A stretch of 16,061 bases of DNA from Atopobiaceae bacterium UBA5363. GTDB taxonomy: Bacteria > Actinomycetota > Coriobacteriia > Coriobacteriales > Atopobiaceae. Position 1 is the stretch's first letter. Each line of letters begins with the position of its first letter. The DNA is taken from positions 103,439 to 119,499 of the forward strand of contig DHPN01000027.1 of NCBI GenBank assembly GCA_002407925.1, written 5' to 3'. A model generated the notes under the pieces. It was not told the DNA's origin. It made no database searches and worked only from the letters and a program-made list of their open reading frames with translations. Below are positions 6,383 through 15,024 of this stretch, in pieces. The translations under genes and the position numbers were made by a program.

Positions 6383-7009
6383 ATGGCAGATAAGGCAGCA
6401 ATCGACAATGTGGTGTTTGACATGGGCGGAGTCTTAATGGATTTCGATACGCACCTCTTCTCTCATCTTTTTGTTAGCAATGATGACGATGCGTCGCTCA
6501 TCGAAAAAGCGCTGTATGCCAACCCATCTTGGCCCTTGCTAGACGCCGGCGTGATAAGCGAGCCAACAATGGAGCGCATGGCACGCCGCCGCCTCCCCCA
6601 ACGACTGTGGGAGCCCATGCACAGGGGTTTCGCGGAGTGGCAAGAGCACCAACCCACGCTGCCTGCCATGAACGACCAAGTAAGAAGGTTGCATGATGCA
6701 GGATATGGCTGCTACCTGTTGTCCAATGCTGGCATTCGCTGGTGGAAGATGAAAGAGCGCATACCGAGCTTCCCTTATATGGACGGTTTCATGGTATCAG
6801 CCTTCGAGCGCCTCATGAAGCCAGATCCAATGATTTACCAGGCACTTTGTGCCCGATATCAACTGAATGCGAAGAGTTGCCTTTTCGTGGACGACAACAT
6901 TGACAACTGCCAGGGAGCCGAAGCGGCCGGCATGCAGGCGCTCCTCTACAAGGGAGACGCTACAGGTTTCGAACGATCCGCCAAGAATGTCTATGGGCTC
7001 AGCTATTGA
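6383..7009 (+). CDS. HAD superfamily phosphatase, YihX-like (subfamily IA)
   Basis: This is a 208-residue cytoplasmic haloacid-dehalogenase-fold hydrolase, probably acting on a small phosphorylated metabolite. Motif I is FDMGGVL with nucleophile Asp13. Motif II is LLSNAG around Ser114, motif III has Lys146 in MKPDP, and motif IV is FVDDNIDN at 168-175. A helical cap lies between motifs I and II. Motif I has Gly where many HAD phosphatases carry the second Asp (DxD). The same DxG pattern is found in the YihX glucose-1-phosphate phosphatase group (family knowledge), so the protein need not be inactive. The start is supported by AGGAAAGAG about 6 bases upstream. It is a single-gene unit after a long gene-free region and ends at a strong terminator, convergent with the beta-glucoside operon. 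Substrate unknown. Confidence 0.88.
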   Translation: MADKAAIDNVVFDMGGVLMDFDTHLFSHLFVSNDDDASLIEKALYANPSWPLLDAGVISEPTMERMARRRLPQRLWEPMHRGFAEWQEHQPTLPAMNDQVRRLHDAGYGCYLLSNAGIRWWKMKERIPSFPYMDGFMVSAFERLMKPDPMIYQALCARYQLNAKSCLFVDDNIDNCQGAEAAGMQALLYKGDATGFERSAKNVYGLSY

Positions 7010-7040
7010 GTCTTTGCTTCTCAGTCTGGGCTTAACTACT

Positions 7041-7066
7041 AGGTCTCTCTTTTTGAGACCTTTTTT
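7041..7066 (+). terminator. Intrinsic terminator after the HAD gene
   Basis: A stem GGTCTC with GAGACC (7 bp if the outer A-T pair is counted, loop of seven) is followed by six T, 32 bases after the HAD stop codon. There is no T-run on the opposite strand, so it works only for plus-strand transcripts. No clear terminator was found for the incoming minus-strand operon. Confidence 0.88.
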
Positions 7067-7186
7067 GGCCGATGAAGATGAGCTGCTACATACCCGACCA
7101 AGCGACTGTGACGCTGCCTTTGTTAGCTCCAAATACCGATATATACTGCTAGCTCGCGATGCTCGTTAGCCTGTAATGCTCTCTCG

Positions 7187-9517
7187 TTAGTTCGCGATGC
7201 GCAGCAGAAGCTTCATGACTGCCTCGGGAAAGGCACCACCCGATATGTTGACAAGACCGAACAGCGCGTTGTCAACAGAGGAGGCAATGGCCATATGACA
7301 GTTGGGATCATCCGGATCTCCGCCGCCATGCCTCACGATCGCCCCCGTCATGGCCTCCACGACAAGACGAGCGAGCCGGCTTGTGCCTGAGAGGTCAAGC
7401 AACGTGCTCTCCTCGTTGTAGCTGCCCTTAGACGGCACGTGCTCCACTATCTTATGCCCCAGCATGAGCTCGAAGTCCCTCTGGGAGGGAAGGCCATGAG
7501 GCTGCTCATACCAACTGCCCGCCTGCCACGATGGGGCAGAGAGCGCCTCACCACCAAGGTGCACGCTCGTACGCAAGCGAATGTCTTGCACCGACGCACC
7601 AACGGCAATCACATAGTCACCGGCGACCTGCTTCCAGCTACCATCCCAAACCTGAAAGGCACGTGGGTCGAGGCTTATGCGAACTTCTTGAGACTCGCCT
7701 GCGACAAGAAAGATCCGCTCGAAGCCTGCAAGGATGCGCCGAGGCCGATACGGGCCGCCGACAGGCGGCTCCACATAGGCTTGAACGACCTCGGCCCCGT
7801 CACATGGGCCGCTGTTGGCCACCCGCAAGGAAACCGACGCCCCGCCCGCTTTAACAGAGAGCTGAGCGTACTCAAACGTCACGTAGGACAGGCCATGCCC
7901 GAAGCAAAACCTCACCGGCACGCCCGCGCTCTCGTAGTAGCGATAGCCCACGTACAGCCCCTCACGATACTGCCCGTCACGATGGAGCTTTCCCCAAAAG
8001 CCAGAGCAAGGCGCGTCCGCATAGCGTATAGGCCAGCTCTCGGCCAGCCTCCCCGAAGGGCTCACCACGCCGCGCAGCACGTCGTCGAGGGCCTCACTGC
8101 ATGCCTCCCCGCCAAGCCCGGCCCATATGAGGGCGTCAGCTTCATCGGCGAAAGGCAGCTCCATGGGACTGCCGCCGAGAAGAACGACGACGCTTCGCGA
8201 GGATGCTGCACAGACCTCATGTACAATGCGCAGCATCCCCTCAGGCAGCGACATCGACGCACGATCGAAGCCCTCGCTCTCGAACTTTTCGGGCAAGCCG
8301 ACGAGTACGACAGAGATGTCCGCGCTGCGAGCCGTCTCAACGGCAGCGGCAAGGAGCACTTCTGAAGTAGCACCATCTTCGTCATAGCCCTCTGCATAGG
8401 TCCATGTGGGCTCGCACGCGAGAAGCGAGGAGACGCCCCTGCAGTTGATGTGACTTGAGCCGGCACCTTGATAACGAGGACTGCGCGCCATGGAACCTAT
8501 AAGGGCAACCTTCTGCCCTGCTACGAGAGGCAGCGCAGCTTTGTTGGACAGCAGCACAATGCCCTCACGCGCCGCCTGCAAGGCGACAGTGTGACAGGCT
8601 ATCAAGTCGGCCGCCGGCGAATTTTCCGCTAGGCTCTCCTGCCTGAGGGCAAGCCTGACAAGGCGAGCAGCGGATGCATGAATGAGCTCAGGATCAAGAA
8701 GGCCCGCTTTGACAGCCGAGAGCGCACGGCGCTGCTGATGGTGCGATCCCCCCGGCATGGCAAGGTCGCAGCCTGCCTCATAGGCTGCAACTCGGTCATG
8801 CATGCCGCCCCAGTCAGTGACGACGACGCCACCAAAGCCCCATTCTTCGCGCAACACATCTTTGAGCAGCCATGCATTGTCCGAGCAATACGTGCCGTTC
8901 ACCTTGTTGTAGGCGCTCATGAGCATCACAGGATGCGCAAGCTTGATTACGCGCTCAAATGCCGACAGATACAGCTCTCGCATTGTGCGCTCGTCAGTCT
9001 GCGCGTCGTTGGAAAATCTCTTGTACTCCTGCGAATTCAGCGCGAAGTGCTTGATGCAAGACCCCACGCCCATGGACTGCACGCCCTCCACGAAAGCCGC
9101 GCCCATCTCACCTGCGAGTAAGGGATCTTCGCTGTAGTACTCAAAGTTGCGGCCACAGCAAGGGCTGCGCTGAATGTTGAGGCCCGGCCCCAGCACGACG
9201 CCAACACCGAGAGCGCGCGCTTCGCTGCCAATCGAGCGTCCCACGTCGAACGCAAGCCTACGATCCCAGGTAGCTGCTACGGTAGCAGAGCAAGGATAGC
9301 AGGTGGCTAGGGCCGCTTCTCCGGGATGGCCCACGTGTTCATGACTCGCACCTTGGAAGCGAAGCCCATTGGGCCCATCAGAAACAACAAGAGCTGGCAC
9401 TCCCTTGCCAGGATAGGCCTTCGTGTGCCAGAAGTCTTCACCTACCCCGAGCTCCACTTGCTCCTCAAGAGAAAGACCAGCAACAACGTGGTCGACATCA
9501 TCTTTTGGATCGGCCAT
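7187..9517 (-). CDS. Beta-glucosidase, glycoside hydrolase family 3
   Basis: This enzyme hydrolyses terminal beta-linked glucose (or a similar sugar) from unphosphorylated glycosides. The 776-residue product has a family 3 TIM-barrel with KHFALNSQE at 156-164, YNKVNG at 203-208 and the nucleophile Asp235 in VVVTDWGG. A second alpha/beta domain begins with ALIGSMARSPRYQGAGSSH around residue 340, carries ESEGFDR, and is followed by a fibronectin III-like domain (AEVVQAYVEPP through AGDYVIAVG). About 110 residues follow that domain (SWYEQPHGLPSQRDFE onward), an extension I recall from other cytoplasmic Gram-positive family 3 enzymes. No signal peptide is present. GAGGAG lies 5 bases before the ATG. 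It is the last gene of the beta-glucoside operon, 70 bases after yigZ. It complements the GH1 enzyme, which needs phosphorylated substrate. Exact sugar specificity is not visible. Confidence 0.93.
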   Translation of the reverse strand: MADPKDDVDHVVAGLSLEEQVELGVGEDFWHTKAYPGKGVPALVVSDGPNGLRFQGASHEHVGHPGEAALATCYPCSATVAATWDRRLAFDVGRSIGSEARALGVGVVLGPGLNIQRSPCCGRNFEYYSEDPLLAGEMGAAFVEGVQSMGVGSCIKHFALNSQEYKRFSNDAQTDERTMRELYLSAFERVIKLAHPVMLMSAYNKVNGTYCSDNAWLLKDVLREEWGFGGVVVTDWGGMHDRVAAYEAGCDLAMPGGSHHQQRRALSAVKAGLLDPELIHASAARLVRLALRQESLAENSPAADLIACHTVALQAAREGIVLLSNKAALPLVAGQKVALIGSMARSPRYQGAGSSHINCRGVSSLLACEPTWTYAEGYDEDGATSEVLLAAAVETARSADISVVLVGLPEKFESEGFDRASMSLPEGMLRIVHEVCAASSRSVVVLLGGSPMELPFADEADALIWAGLGGEACSEALDDVLRGVVSPSGRLAESWPIRYADAPCSGFWGKLHRDGQYREGLYVGYRYYESAGVPVRFCFGHGLSYVTFEYAQLSVKAGGASVSLRVANSGPCDGAEVVQAYVEPPVGGPYRPRRILAGFERIFLVAGESQEVRISLDPRAFQVWDGSWKQVAGDYVIAVGASVQDIRLRTSVHLGGEALSAPSWQAGSWYEQPHGLPSQRDFELMLGHKIVEHVPSKGSYNEESTLLDLSGTSRLARLVVEAMTGAIVRHGGGDPDDPNCHMAIASSVDNALFGLVNISGGAFPEAVMKLLLRIAN

Positions 9518-9587
9518 CTTGTCTCCTCTGCCGCCATCGCCAGCCCGTACAAGATGCAGCGTGCACGCTCATATCCGTGCCTACGCG

Positions 9588-10238
9588 CTAACCGCCATGC
9601 CTAAACTCGCCAAAGCGAGGGTTGCCCAACTTGCAGAGGTCCTCCCCTGCTGCGAGATCACGTATCAGGCTCACAAAACGATCCTCATCTCCGGTTCTAA
9701 AGAGACAGTTGAGCTGCACGTCTTCCGAAAAGATCACATCGGAGACCTTGCCTGAGCAGGCCTTTACAAGGTGTTCCACCCTTCCGTAGGCACTGTAGGG
9801 GACGGCACAGGTCACAGGCGTCACCAGCTCCATCGTGATGAGGAGGCCTGCTTGCTCGCCAGCCAAAATGGCCTGCTCCGTCGCCCTCGCATAGGCACGC
9901 ACGAGGCCGCCCGGGCCCAGCAAGGTGCCCCCGAAATATCGCGTCACGACACAGCATACGTCTGCCAAGCCTGCCCCACACAATGCGTCGAGCACAGGTG
10001 GCCCAGCCGTATGCTGCGGCTCTCCATCGTCTGAGCAGTGCTTCTGCCCCCCTGAGAGCACCCAAGCACAGACATTGTGACGCGCGTCCCGGTGGCGAGA
10101 GCGCACCTTCTGCTCATAGGACTTTGCCTCTCGCTCGCCGCGCACCTGCTGGAACTGCGCTATGAAGCGACTTCGACGCCTCTCGATTTCGGCTGTGGCT
10201 TCTTGGCCTTGCCTAAGCGTGCGAAACGAGGAGGACAC
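9588..10238 (-). CDS. yigZ: YigZ/IMPACT family protein
   Basis: This 216-residue protein belongs to the YigZ/IMPACT family (UPF0029 N-terminal domain and a C-terminal DUF1949-like domain). It carries the family hallmarks SDDGEPQHTAGPPVLDAL at 69-86 and VVTRYFGGTLLGPGGLVRAY at 97-116. The cellular role in bacteria is not settled; eukaryotic IMPACT binds the translation regulator GCN1 (family knowledge). The start is a GTG only 3 bases after the EIIA stop codon, with no good ribosome site of its own. AAGG lies too far upstream, so it is probably translated by coupling. The N-terminus aligns sensibly with the family pattern (SRFIA at 23-27). Its place inside a sugar operon is unusual and may simply be cotranscription of a housekeeping gene. 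Confidence 0.9.
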   Translation of the reverse strand: MSSSFRTLRQGQEATAEIERRRSRFIAQFQQVRGEREAKSYEQKVRSRHRDARHNVCAWVLSGGQKHCSDDGEPQHTAGPPVLDALCGAGLADVCCVVTRYFGGTLLGPGGLVRAYARATEQAILAGEQAGLLITMELVTPVTCAVPYSAYGRVEHLVKACSGKVSDVIFSEDVQLNCLFRTGDEDRFVSLIRDLAAGEDLCKLGNPRFGEFRHGG

Positions 10239-10241
10239 GCG

Positions 10242-10769
10242 CTAGTTCGCGACCTTAACGTCAAATATCTTCTCGCCGGCGTCCACATGCTTCGCAGCGA
10301 TGGGCTCGACCTTGGCCAAGTCGTCAGTGTTGGTGATAACGACTATCACCGTGTCGTCATAGCCGGCCTTCTTGATTTTTTCGCTGTCAAAGGTCATCAG
10401 CGGCTCACCGGCGACGATGCGTTGGCCCTTCTCGATAAATCCAGTAAAGCCCTCGCCCTTCATGTTGACGGTGTCAACGCCAACATGAATCAGCACCTCG
10501 ATGTCATCATCAGTCGACAGCCCAACCGCGTGCAGCGTGTCGGTTGTAGCAGTGATCGTTCCGGCAACCGGGGCATAGATAACGCCGCCTTCCGGCTTGA
10601 TGCCGTAGGCCTTGCCCATAACGCCGCTTGCAAAGACCTGATCGGGCAGCGATGCCTGTTCTACTCCCTCTCCTGCAACGGGAGCGTAGACGGCCGTGGG
10701 AACCGTTTTAACTGTAATGGGAGCAGGCTTCGCAGGCTCAGCCTTCTTGAACTTGTCAAAAAAACCCAT
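10242..10769 (-). CDS. PTS glucose-type EIIA component
   Basis: This 175-residue cytoplasmic EIIA protein of the glucose/beta-glucoside family accepts phosphate from HPr and passes it to an EIIB cysteine. The two family histidines are present: His80 in DTLHAVGL and the phosphorylated His95 in VLIHVGVDTV, matching His75 and His90 of E. coli EIIA-Glc. VYAPVAG and VIYAPVAGTI form the usual beta-sandwich repeats. The first 24 residues are a Lys/Pro-rich, probably flexible lead. GAAGGAG lies 7 bases before the ATG. The bglF product in this operon has only EIIB and EIIC, so this gene very likely supplies its missing EIIA. The following yigZ starts 3 bases after this stop. It could also serve other PTS permeases or act as a regulator, as crr does. 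Confidence 0.93.
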   Translation of the reverse strand: MGFFDKFKKAEPAKPAPITVKTVPTAVYAPVAGEGVEQASLPDQVFASGVMGKAYGIKPEGGVIYAPVAGTITATTDTLHAVGLSTDDDIEVLIHVGVDTVNMKGEGFTGFIEKGQRIVAGEPLMTFDSEKIKKAGYDDTVIVVITNTDDLAKVEPIAAKHVDAGEKIFDVKVAN

Positions 10770-10829
10770 TTTCTCTCCTTCTGTCAGAGCCTCAATCGAG
10801 ACAAGCCATCTGATGATCTTATCTTAAGG

Positions 10830-12311
<1,482 letters not shown>

Positions 12312-12328
12312 TTATAGCCGATAAGCGT

Positions 12329-12362
12329 AGAGGGGATCGTGGCTTTGCCCACGATCTCCTCT
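12329..12362 (-). promoter_or_regulatory. Strong intercistronic hairpin between EIIBC and bglA
   Basis: A 14-bp stem with one G-T pair and a 6-base loop has core arms GATCGTGG and CCACGATC. It sits 17 bases after the EIIBC stop codon. No T-run follows on the minus strand, so it is unlikely to terminate fully. It more likely stabilises the upstream mRNA end or causes partial attenuation between the permease and the enzyme gene. Confidence 0.6.
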
Positions 12363-12378
12363 TCTATGCATTTATGCC

Positions 12379-13842
12379 TTATTGGGCAGCATGCTCCGCC
12401 GACACGGGGGCCTTGTAGGTGCTGATCTCAATGACGAAGCCGACGGCTGCGGCGACAAGAGAGGCAATGATTGCCCAGATCATGTAGGTGATACCCATCT
12501 TGCCACTTGGATCTATATAAGATAGCCAGTTAAAGACGCCCAGGCCACCGGAGATATAAATTACCGACCCGGAGAGGCCGACGACGACACCGGCGGCAAC
12601 AGAGCCGATGCACGCGTGGATGAAGGCCTTCTTGTCCGGCAGGGCGACACCGTAGATGGCAGGCTCCGTGATGCCAAAGAAGAACGCGGAGATCATGGCA
12701 GGCAAGGCGATCTCACGAAACTGCTCGTCCTTGTTCTTGAGGTACATCGCAAAAACAACCGCGCCCAAGGAAAATGAGTGCCCGATCATGCAGGCGAGAA
12801 CATAGTCAGAGCCGAGCGTTGAGAGGTTGACAAGCGCTATGGGCACGAGCGACCAGTGGAAGCCGAAAATTACCAGGGGCATCCAGAACGCCGAGACGAT
12901 GACGGACCCGAGCAGCCGGCCGACGGCAGGCAGGTTGAAGATCAAATAGAAGAATTCCTCGAGCAGGTTGGTGATGACGGTAGCGATGGGGCCGATGATC
13001 AGATAGCCGGCGACGACAGCTGCCGTGACGGTAATGAGCGGCACGAAGAACATCTTGAGGGCGTCAGGAATCCAGCTCTTGACCCAATGCTCGACCTTCG
13101 AGCCGAACCATACCATGAGCAAGACAGGTATCACGGAGCTCGTATAGCCGGAGGCAGGCATGATGATCGGCAGGCCGAAGAACGTGGCATACCAGGAGAA
13201 CGTTCCCAGCACGCCGAGGTTAACGGTGCCGAGGACCTCGCCGGAGGTAAGGGCCACCATCGTCGGATAGACAAGTGCAATGCCGATGGCCAGGCCGTTG
13301 AACTCACTCATCTTGAACTTCCTGGCCGCCGTCATGCCAAGGACGACGGGGAGAAAGTAGAAGAAGCCGTCCGCGACGGTATATAGCACCATGTAAGCGC
13401 CATCTGTCGTCTGCAGCCAGCCAAGGAACGTGAAGAGGGCTAGGAGGCCCTTCATGATGCCTGCAGCCGAGAACGTCCCGAGGATCGGCGCGAATATCCC
13501 CGAGATGAGGTCGATCACAACGGAGCCGATAGACCTCTTTTCATGGTCTTCCTCATCGTCTTCGACGGGAACCTCGCCTCCCCCTGCGATGCCGGTGCGC
13601 GCAAGGAACTGGTCGTACACGTCCTCGACTTTGTTGCCGACAACGATTTGGTATTGGCCGTTTGCAACCATGACCTTGATGACGCCGGGCGTCGACTCGA
13701 TGGCCTTCGTGTTAGCCTTGGCGTCATCTTTCAAGACGAAGCGCAATCGCGTGATGCAGTGTGCGACGCGCACTATGTTGTCTTTGCCGCCCACATTTTT
13801 GTAGATGGCAGCGACAAGTTCTGAGTAATCTTTCTTTGCCAT
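12379..13842 (-). CDS. bglF: PTS beta-glucoside-specific EIIBC permease
   Basis: This membrane permease imports and phosphorylates beta-glucosides. The 487-residue product begins with an EIIB domain (about residues 1-85). Its phosphorylated Cys29 is in VAHCITRLRF, followed by GVIKVMVANGQYQIVVG. A short acidic linker near residues 90-102 leads to the EIIC membrane domain with about ten hydrophobic segments. The typical motif FGITEPAIYGV, whose glutamate belongs to the sugar site in this family, is present. No EIIA domain follows: the protein ends soon after the last membrane helix. The separate EIIA gene two positions downstream should complete the phosphorelay. The start has AAAGGA 6 bases upstream. 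In the BglG/LicT paradigm such permeases also phosphorylate and inactivate the antiterminator when sugar is absent. The exact substrate (cellobiose, arbutin, salicin) cannot be read. Confidence 0.94.
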   Translation of the reverse strand: MAKKDYSELVAAIYKNVGGKDNIVRVAHCITRLRFVLKDDAKANTKAIESTPGVIKVMVANGQYQIVVGNKVEDVYDQFLARTGIAGGGEVPVEDDEEDHEKRSIGSVVIDLISGIFAPILGTFSAAGIMKGLLALFTFLGWLQTTDGAYMVLYTVADGFFYFLPVVLGMTAARKFKMSEFNGLAIGIALVYPTMVALTSGEVLGTVNLGVLGTFSWYATFFGLPIIMPASGYTSSVIPVLLMVWFGSKVEHWVKSWIPDALKMFFVPLITVTAAVVAGYLIIGPIATVITNLLEEFFYLIFNLPAVGRLLGSVIVSAFWMPLVIFGFHWSLVPIALVNLSTLGSDYVLACMIGHSFSLGAVVFAMYLKNKDEQFREIALPAMISAFFFGITEPAIYGVALPDKKAFIHACIGSVAAGVVVGLSGSVIYISGGLGVFNWLSYIDPSGKMGITYMIWAIIASLVAAAVGFVIEISTYKAPVSAEHAAQ

Positions 13843-13859
13843 GTCAATCCTTTCCTTAT

Positions 13860-13891
13860 CAGTTTCGGAGACGAATTCTCCTAACGGATCC
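13860..13891 (-). promoter_or_regulatory. Possible degenerate RAT-like element before bglF
   Basis: On the minus strand GGATCCGTTA, a hairpin GGAGA-ATTCG-TCTCC and then GAAACTG follow in the order of a ribonucleic antiterminator element (GGATTGTTA, stem, GGCAAAACC). The 3' half departs clearly from the pattern. E. coli bgl has a second RAT at the same place between bglG and bglF, which makes this worth noting. Support is weak. Confidence 0.25.
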
Positions 13892-13904
13892 CCCTATGCA
13901 AACT

Positions 13905-13923
13905 CCGCCTGGGCCCGAGGCGG
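13905..13923 (-). terminator. Weak hairpin between licT and bglF
   Basis: CCGCCT and AGGCGG form a 6-bp GC-rich stem with a 7-base loop shortly after the licT stop codon. The following bases on the minus strand contain only three T, so full termination is doubtful. It may attenuate readthrough from licT into the permease gene. Confidence 0.35.
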
Positions 13924-13935
13924 CATGTGCCGATG

Positions 13936-14775
13936 TCAGTGCTGCGTTGCAAGACGCCCTATATGCATCATGAGGTAGAGAATTTCCTCGTTGGTGCAGC
14001 TCGTGCCGTATTCTTCCTTAAGAAAGCCATCGATTTTCCTAGCACAGACGTATGCCCGAGGAAAGTCCTTGGCGGCCTCCTCAAAAAGGGCGCCGTTTTC
14101 CGAGGCGACGGCCTCATGCTTGAAAAGGCGTCCCATCAAAAAGCGCAAGTGTGCGACAAAACGCACATAGGCATATGAATTGCGATCGATGGAGATGTTA
14201 AGCTCGCCCTCGACGATATCGGTTATCTTTTCGATCGCCTTGGCGCTTTTGACGACGAGGTCCATATCCCCCTGGTCCTCACCCGCCTCGCCGCTCACGA
14301 GATGCAGAGCAACCGAGCAAGCTTCTGTGGCAGGCAAGCTGATGCCGACACGATTTTTAACCATGCCGATGGCCGTCTTGCCAAGCCCATATTCGCGTGG
14401 GTAGACATAGGCGACGTCTGCAGCCAGCGGATTTTCGATCGTGATGTTCTCTCTTGTACGCTCAACCGCAAATTGGAGGTGATCCGCAAGGGTGAAGACG
14501 AGATTGGGTGAAAAGCGCAAGTCGCTGAGCTCAACTTTGGCAAGGTCAACGATGTCGGAGGAGACGACAAGGACTTCGTCAGAGATCGTGGCCGCCGCTT
14601 CTGCCACGTGCTCGCTCACATCGCGAAAGATGCGCTGGATCCTTCGTTCGTCTCGCAAGGTATACGGCATGTGCGGAAAGCCGACTCCGCGCCCAAAGAT
14701 CACAAGCTCCGCTCCGCTCTCGTCTGTGGCGAGAGCGACGTTGTTGTTGATCTTCTTTATGACGTGCAATAGCAT
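13936..14775 (-). CDS. licT: LicT/BglG family transcription antiterminator
   Basis: This RNA-binding antiterminator lets transcription pass leader terminators when its sugar is present. The frame is open upstream to 14832. The ATG at 14775 is chosen because GAAGGAG lies 6 bases before it and the RNA-binding domain begins there (MLLHVIKKINNNVALA). The 279-residue product is close to B. subtilis LicT in length. The CAT RNA-binding domain spans about residues 1-55 (VIFGRGVGF at 25-33). Two PRD regulatory domains follow with all four phosphorylatable histidines: His99, His158, His209 and His271. EIIBC-dependent phosphorylation in PRD1 should inhibit it, and HPr-dependent phosphorylation in PRD2 should activate it (family knowledge). 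It heads the beta-glucoside operon and its own leader holds a RAT element, so it is likely autoregulated. Confidence 0.95.
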   Translation of the reverse strand: MLLHVIKKINNNVALATDESGAELVIFGRGVGFPHMPYTLRDERRIQRIFRDVSEHVAEAAATISDEVLVVSSDIVDLAKVELSDLRFSPNLVFTLADHLQFAVERTRENITIENPLAADVAYVYPREYGLGKTAIGMVKNRVGISLPATEACSVALHLVSGEAGEDQGDMDLVVKSAKAIEKITDIVEGELNISIDRNSYAYVRFVAHLRFLMGRLFKHEAVASENGALFEEAAKDFPRAYVCARKIDGFLKEEYGTSCTNEEILYLMMHIGRLATQH

Positions 14776-14791
14776 AAAAAACTCCTTCGGA
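14776..14791 (-). terminator. 3' arm and T-run of the licT leader terminator
   Basis: TCCGAAGGAGT (minus strand) pairs with ACTCCTCGGA inside the RAT element at 14843-14852. The result is a 10-bp stem with one bulged A and a 51-base loop. The T-run of six follows at once and ends directly at the licT ATG. The same arm contains the GAAGGAG ribosome site. RAT folding and this stem use the same bases and exclude each other. Confidence 0.6.
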
Positions 14792-14832
14792 ACATAGCCT
14801 GCGCACAGCCAACCGACCATCGGCCCCTGCAC

Positions 14833-14861
14833 AAGTAATGCCTCCGAGGAGTAACAACCTT
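14833..14861 (-). promoter_or_regulatory. Ribonucleic antiterminator (RAT) element in licT leader
   Basis: On the minus strand the element begins AAGGTTGTTACT, has a small stem CTC-CTCG-GAG, and ends GGCATTACTT. This follows the BglG/LicT RAT pattern GGATTGTTACTG, loop, CAGGCAAAACC, with the characteristic TTGTTACT block and GGCA on the other side. The A-A-G and C-T-T ends form the basal stem. It lies just downstream of a candidate promoter and overlaps a terminator stem, as expected for LicT control. Confidence 0.7.
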
Positions 14862-14873
14862 GCGTCTGACATT

Positions 14874-14903
14874 CATATACTATGGCACGCCGAGCAGATA
14901 CAA
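14874..14903 (-). promoter_or_regulatory. Candidate promoter of the licT operon
   Basis: On the minus strand TTGTAT (14898-14903) is 18 bases from TATATG (14874-14879); an overlapping TAGTAT is an alternative -10. Transcription would begin within a few bases of the RAT element, as is usual for these leaders. The boxes are imperfect. Confidence 0.35.
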
Positions 14904-15024
14904 GGTTTTTTCTATGAAATGGATGTTTTATGACGTCAGCGGCAGCCTAGGCTCAATACGCATGGTCCGATAAGAGATGCTAGACTAGATTAGCTAGCAC
15001 GCCCTCGTTAGCAAAGGATCAAAG

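Noticed and set aside
7439..8365. Plus-strand open frame of 308 codons opposite the GH3 gene
   Set aside because: It has no ribosome site or recognisable motif and lies fully inside the GH3 coding region.
14776..14832. Upstream in-frame start for licT at 14832
   Set aside because: The extra 19 residues fall in the leader/terminator region. The ATG at 14775 has a proper Shine-Dalgarno and matches the start of the RNA-binding domain.
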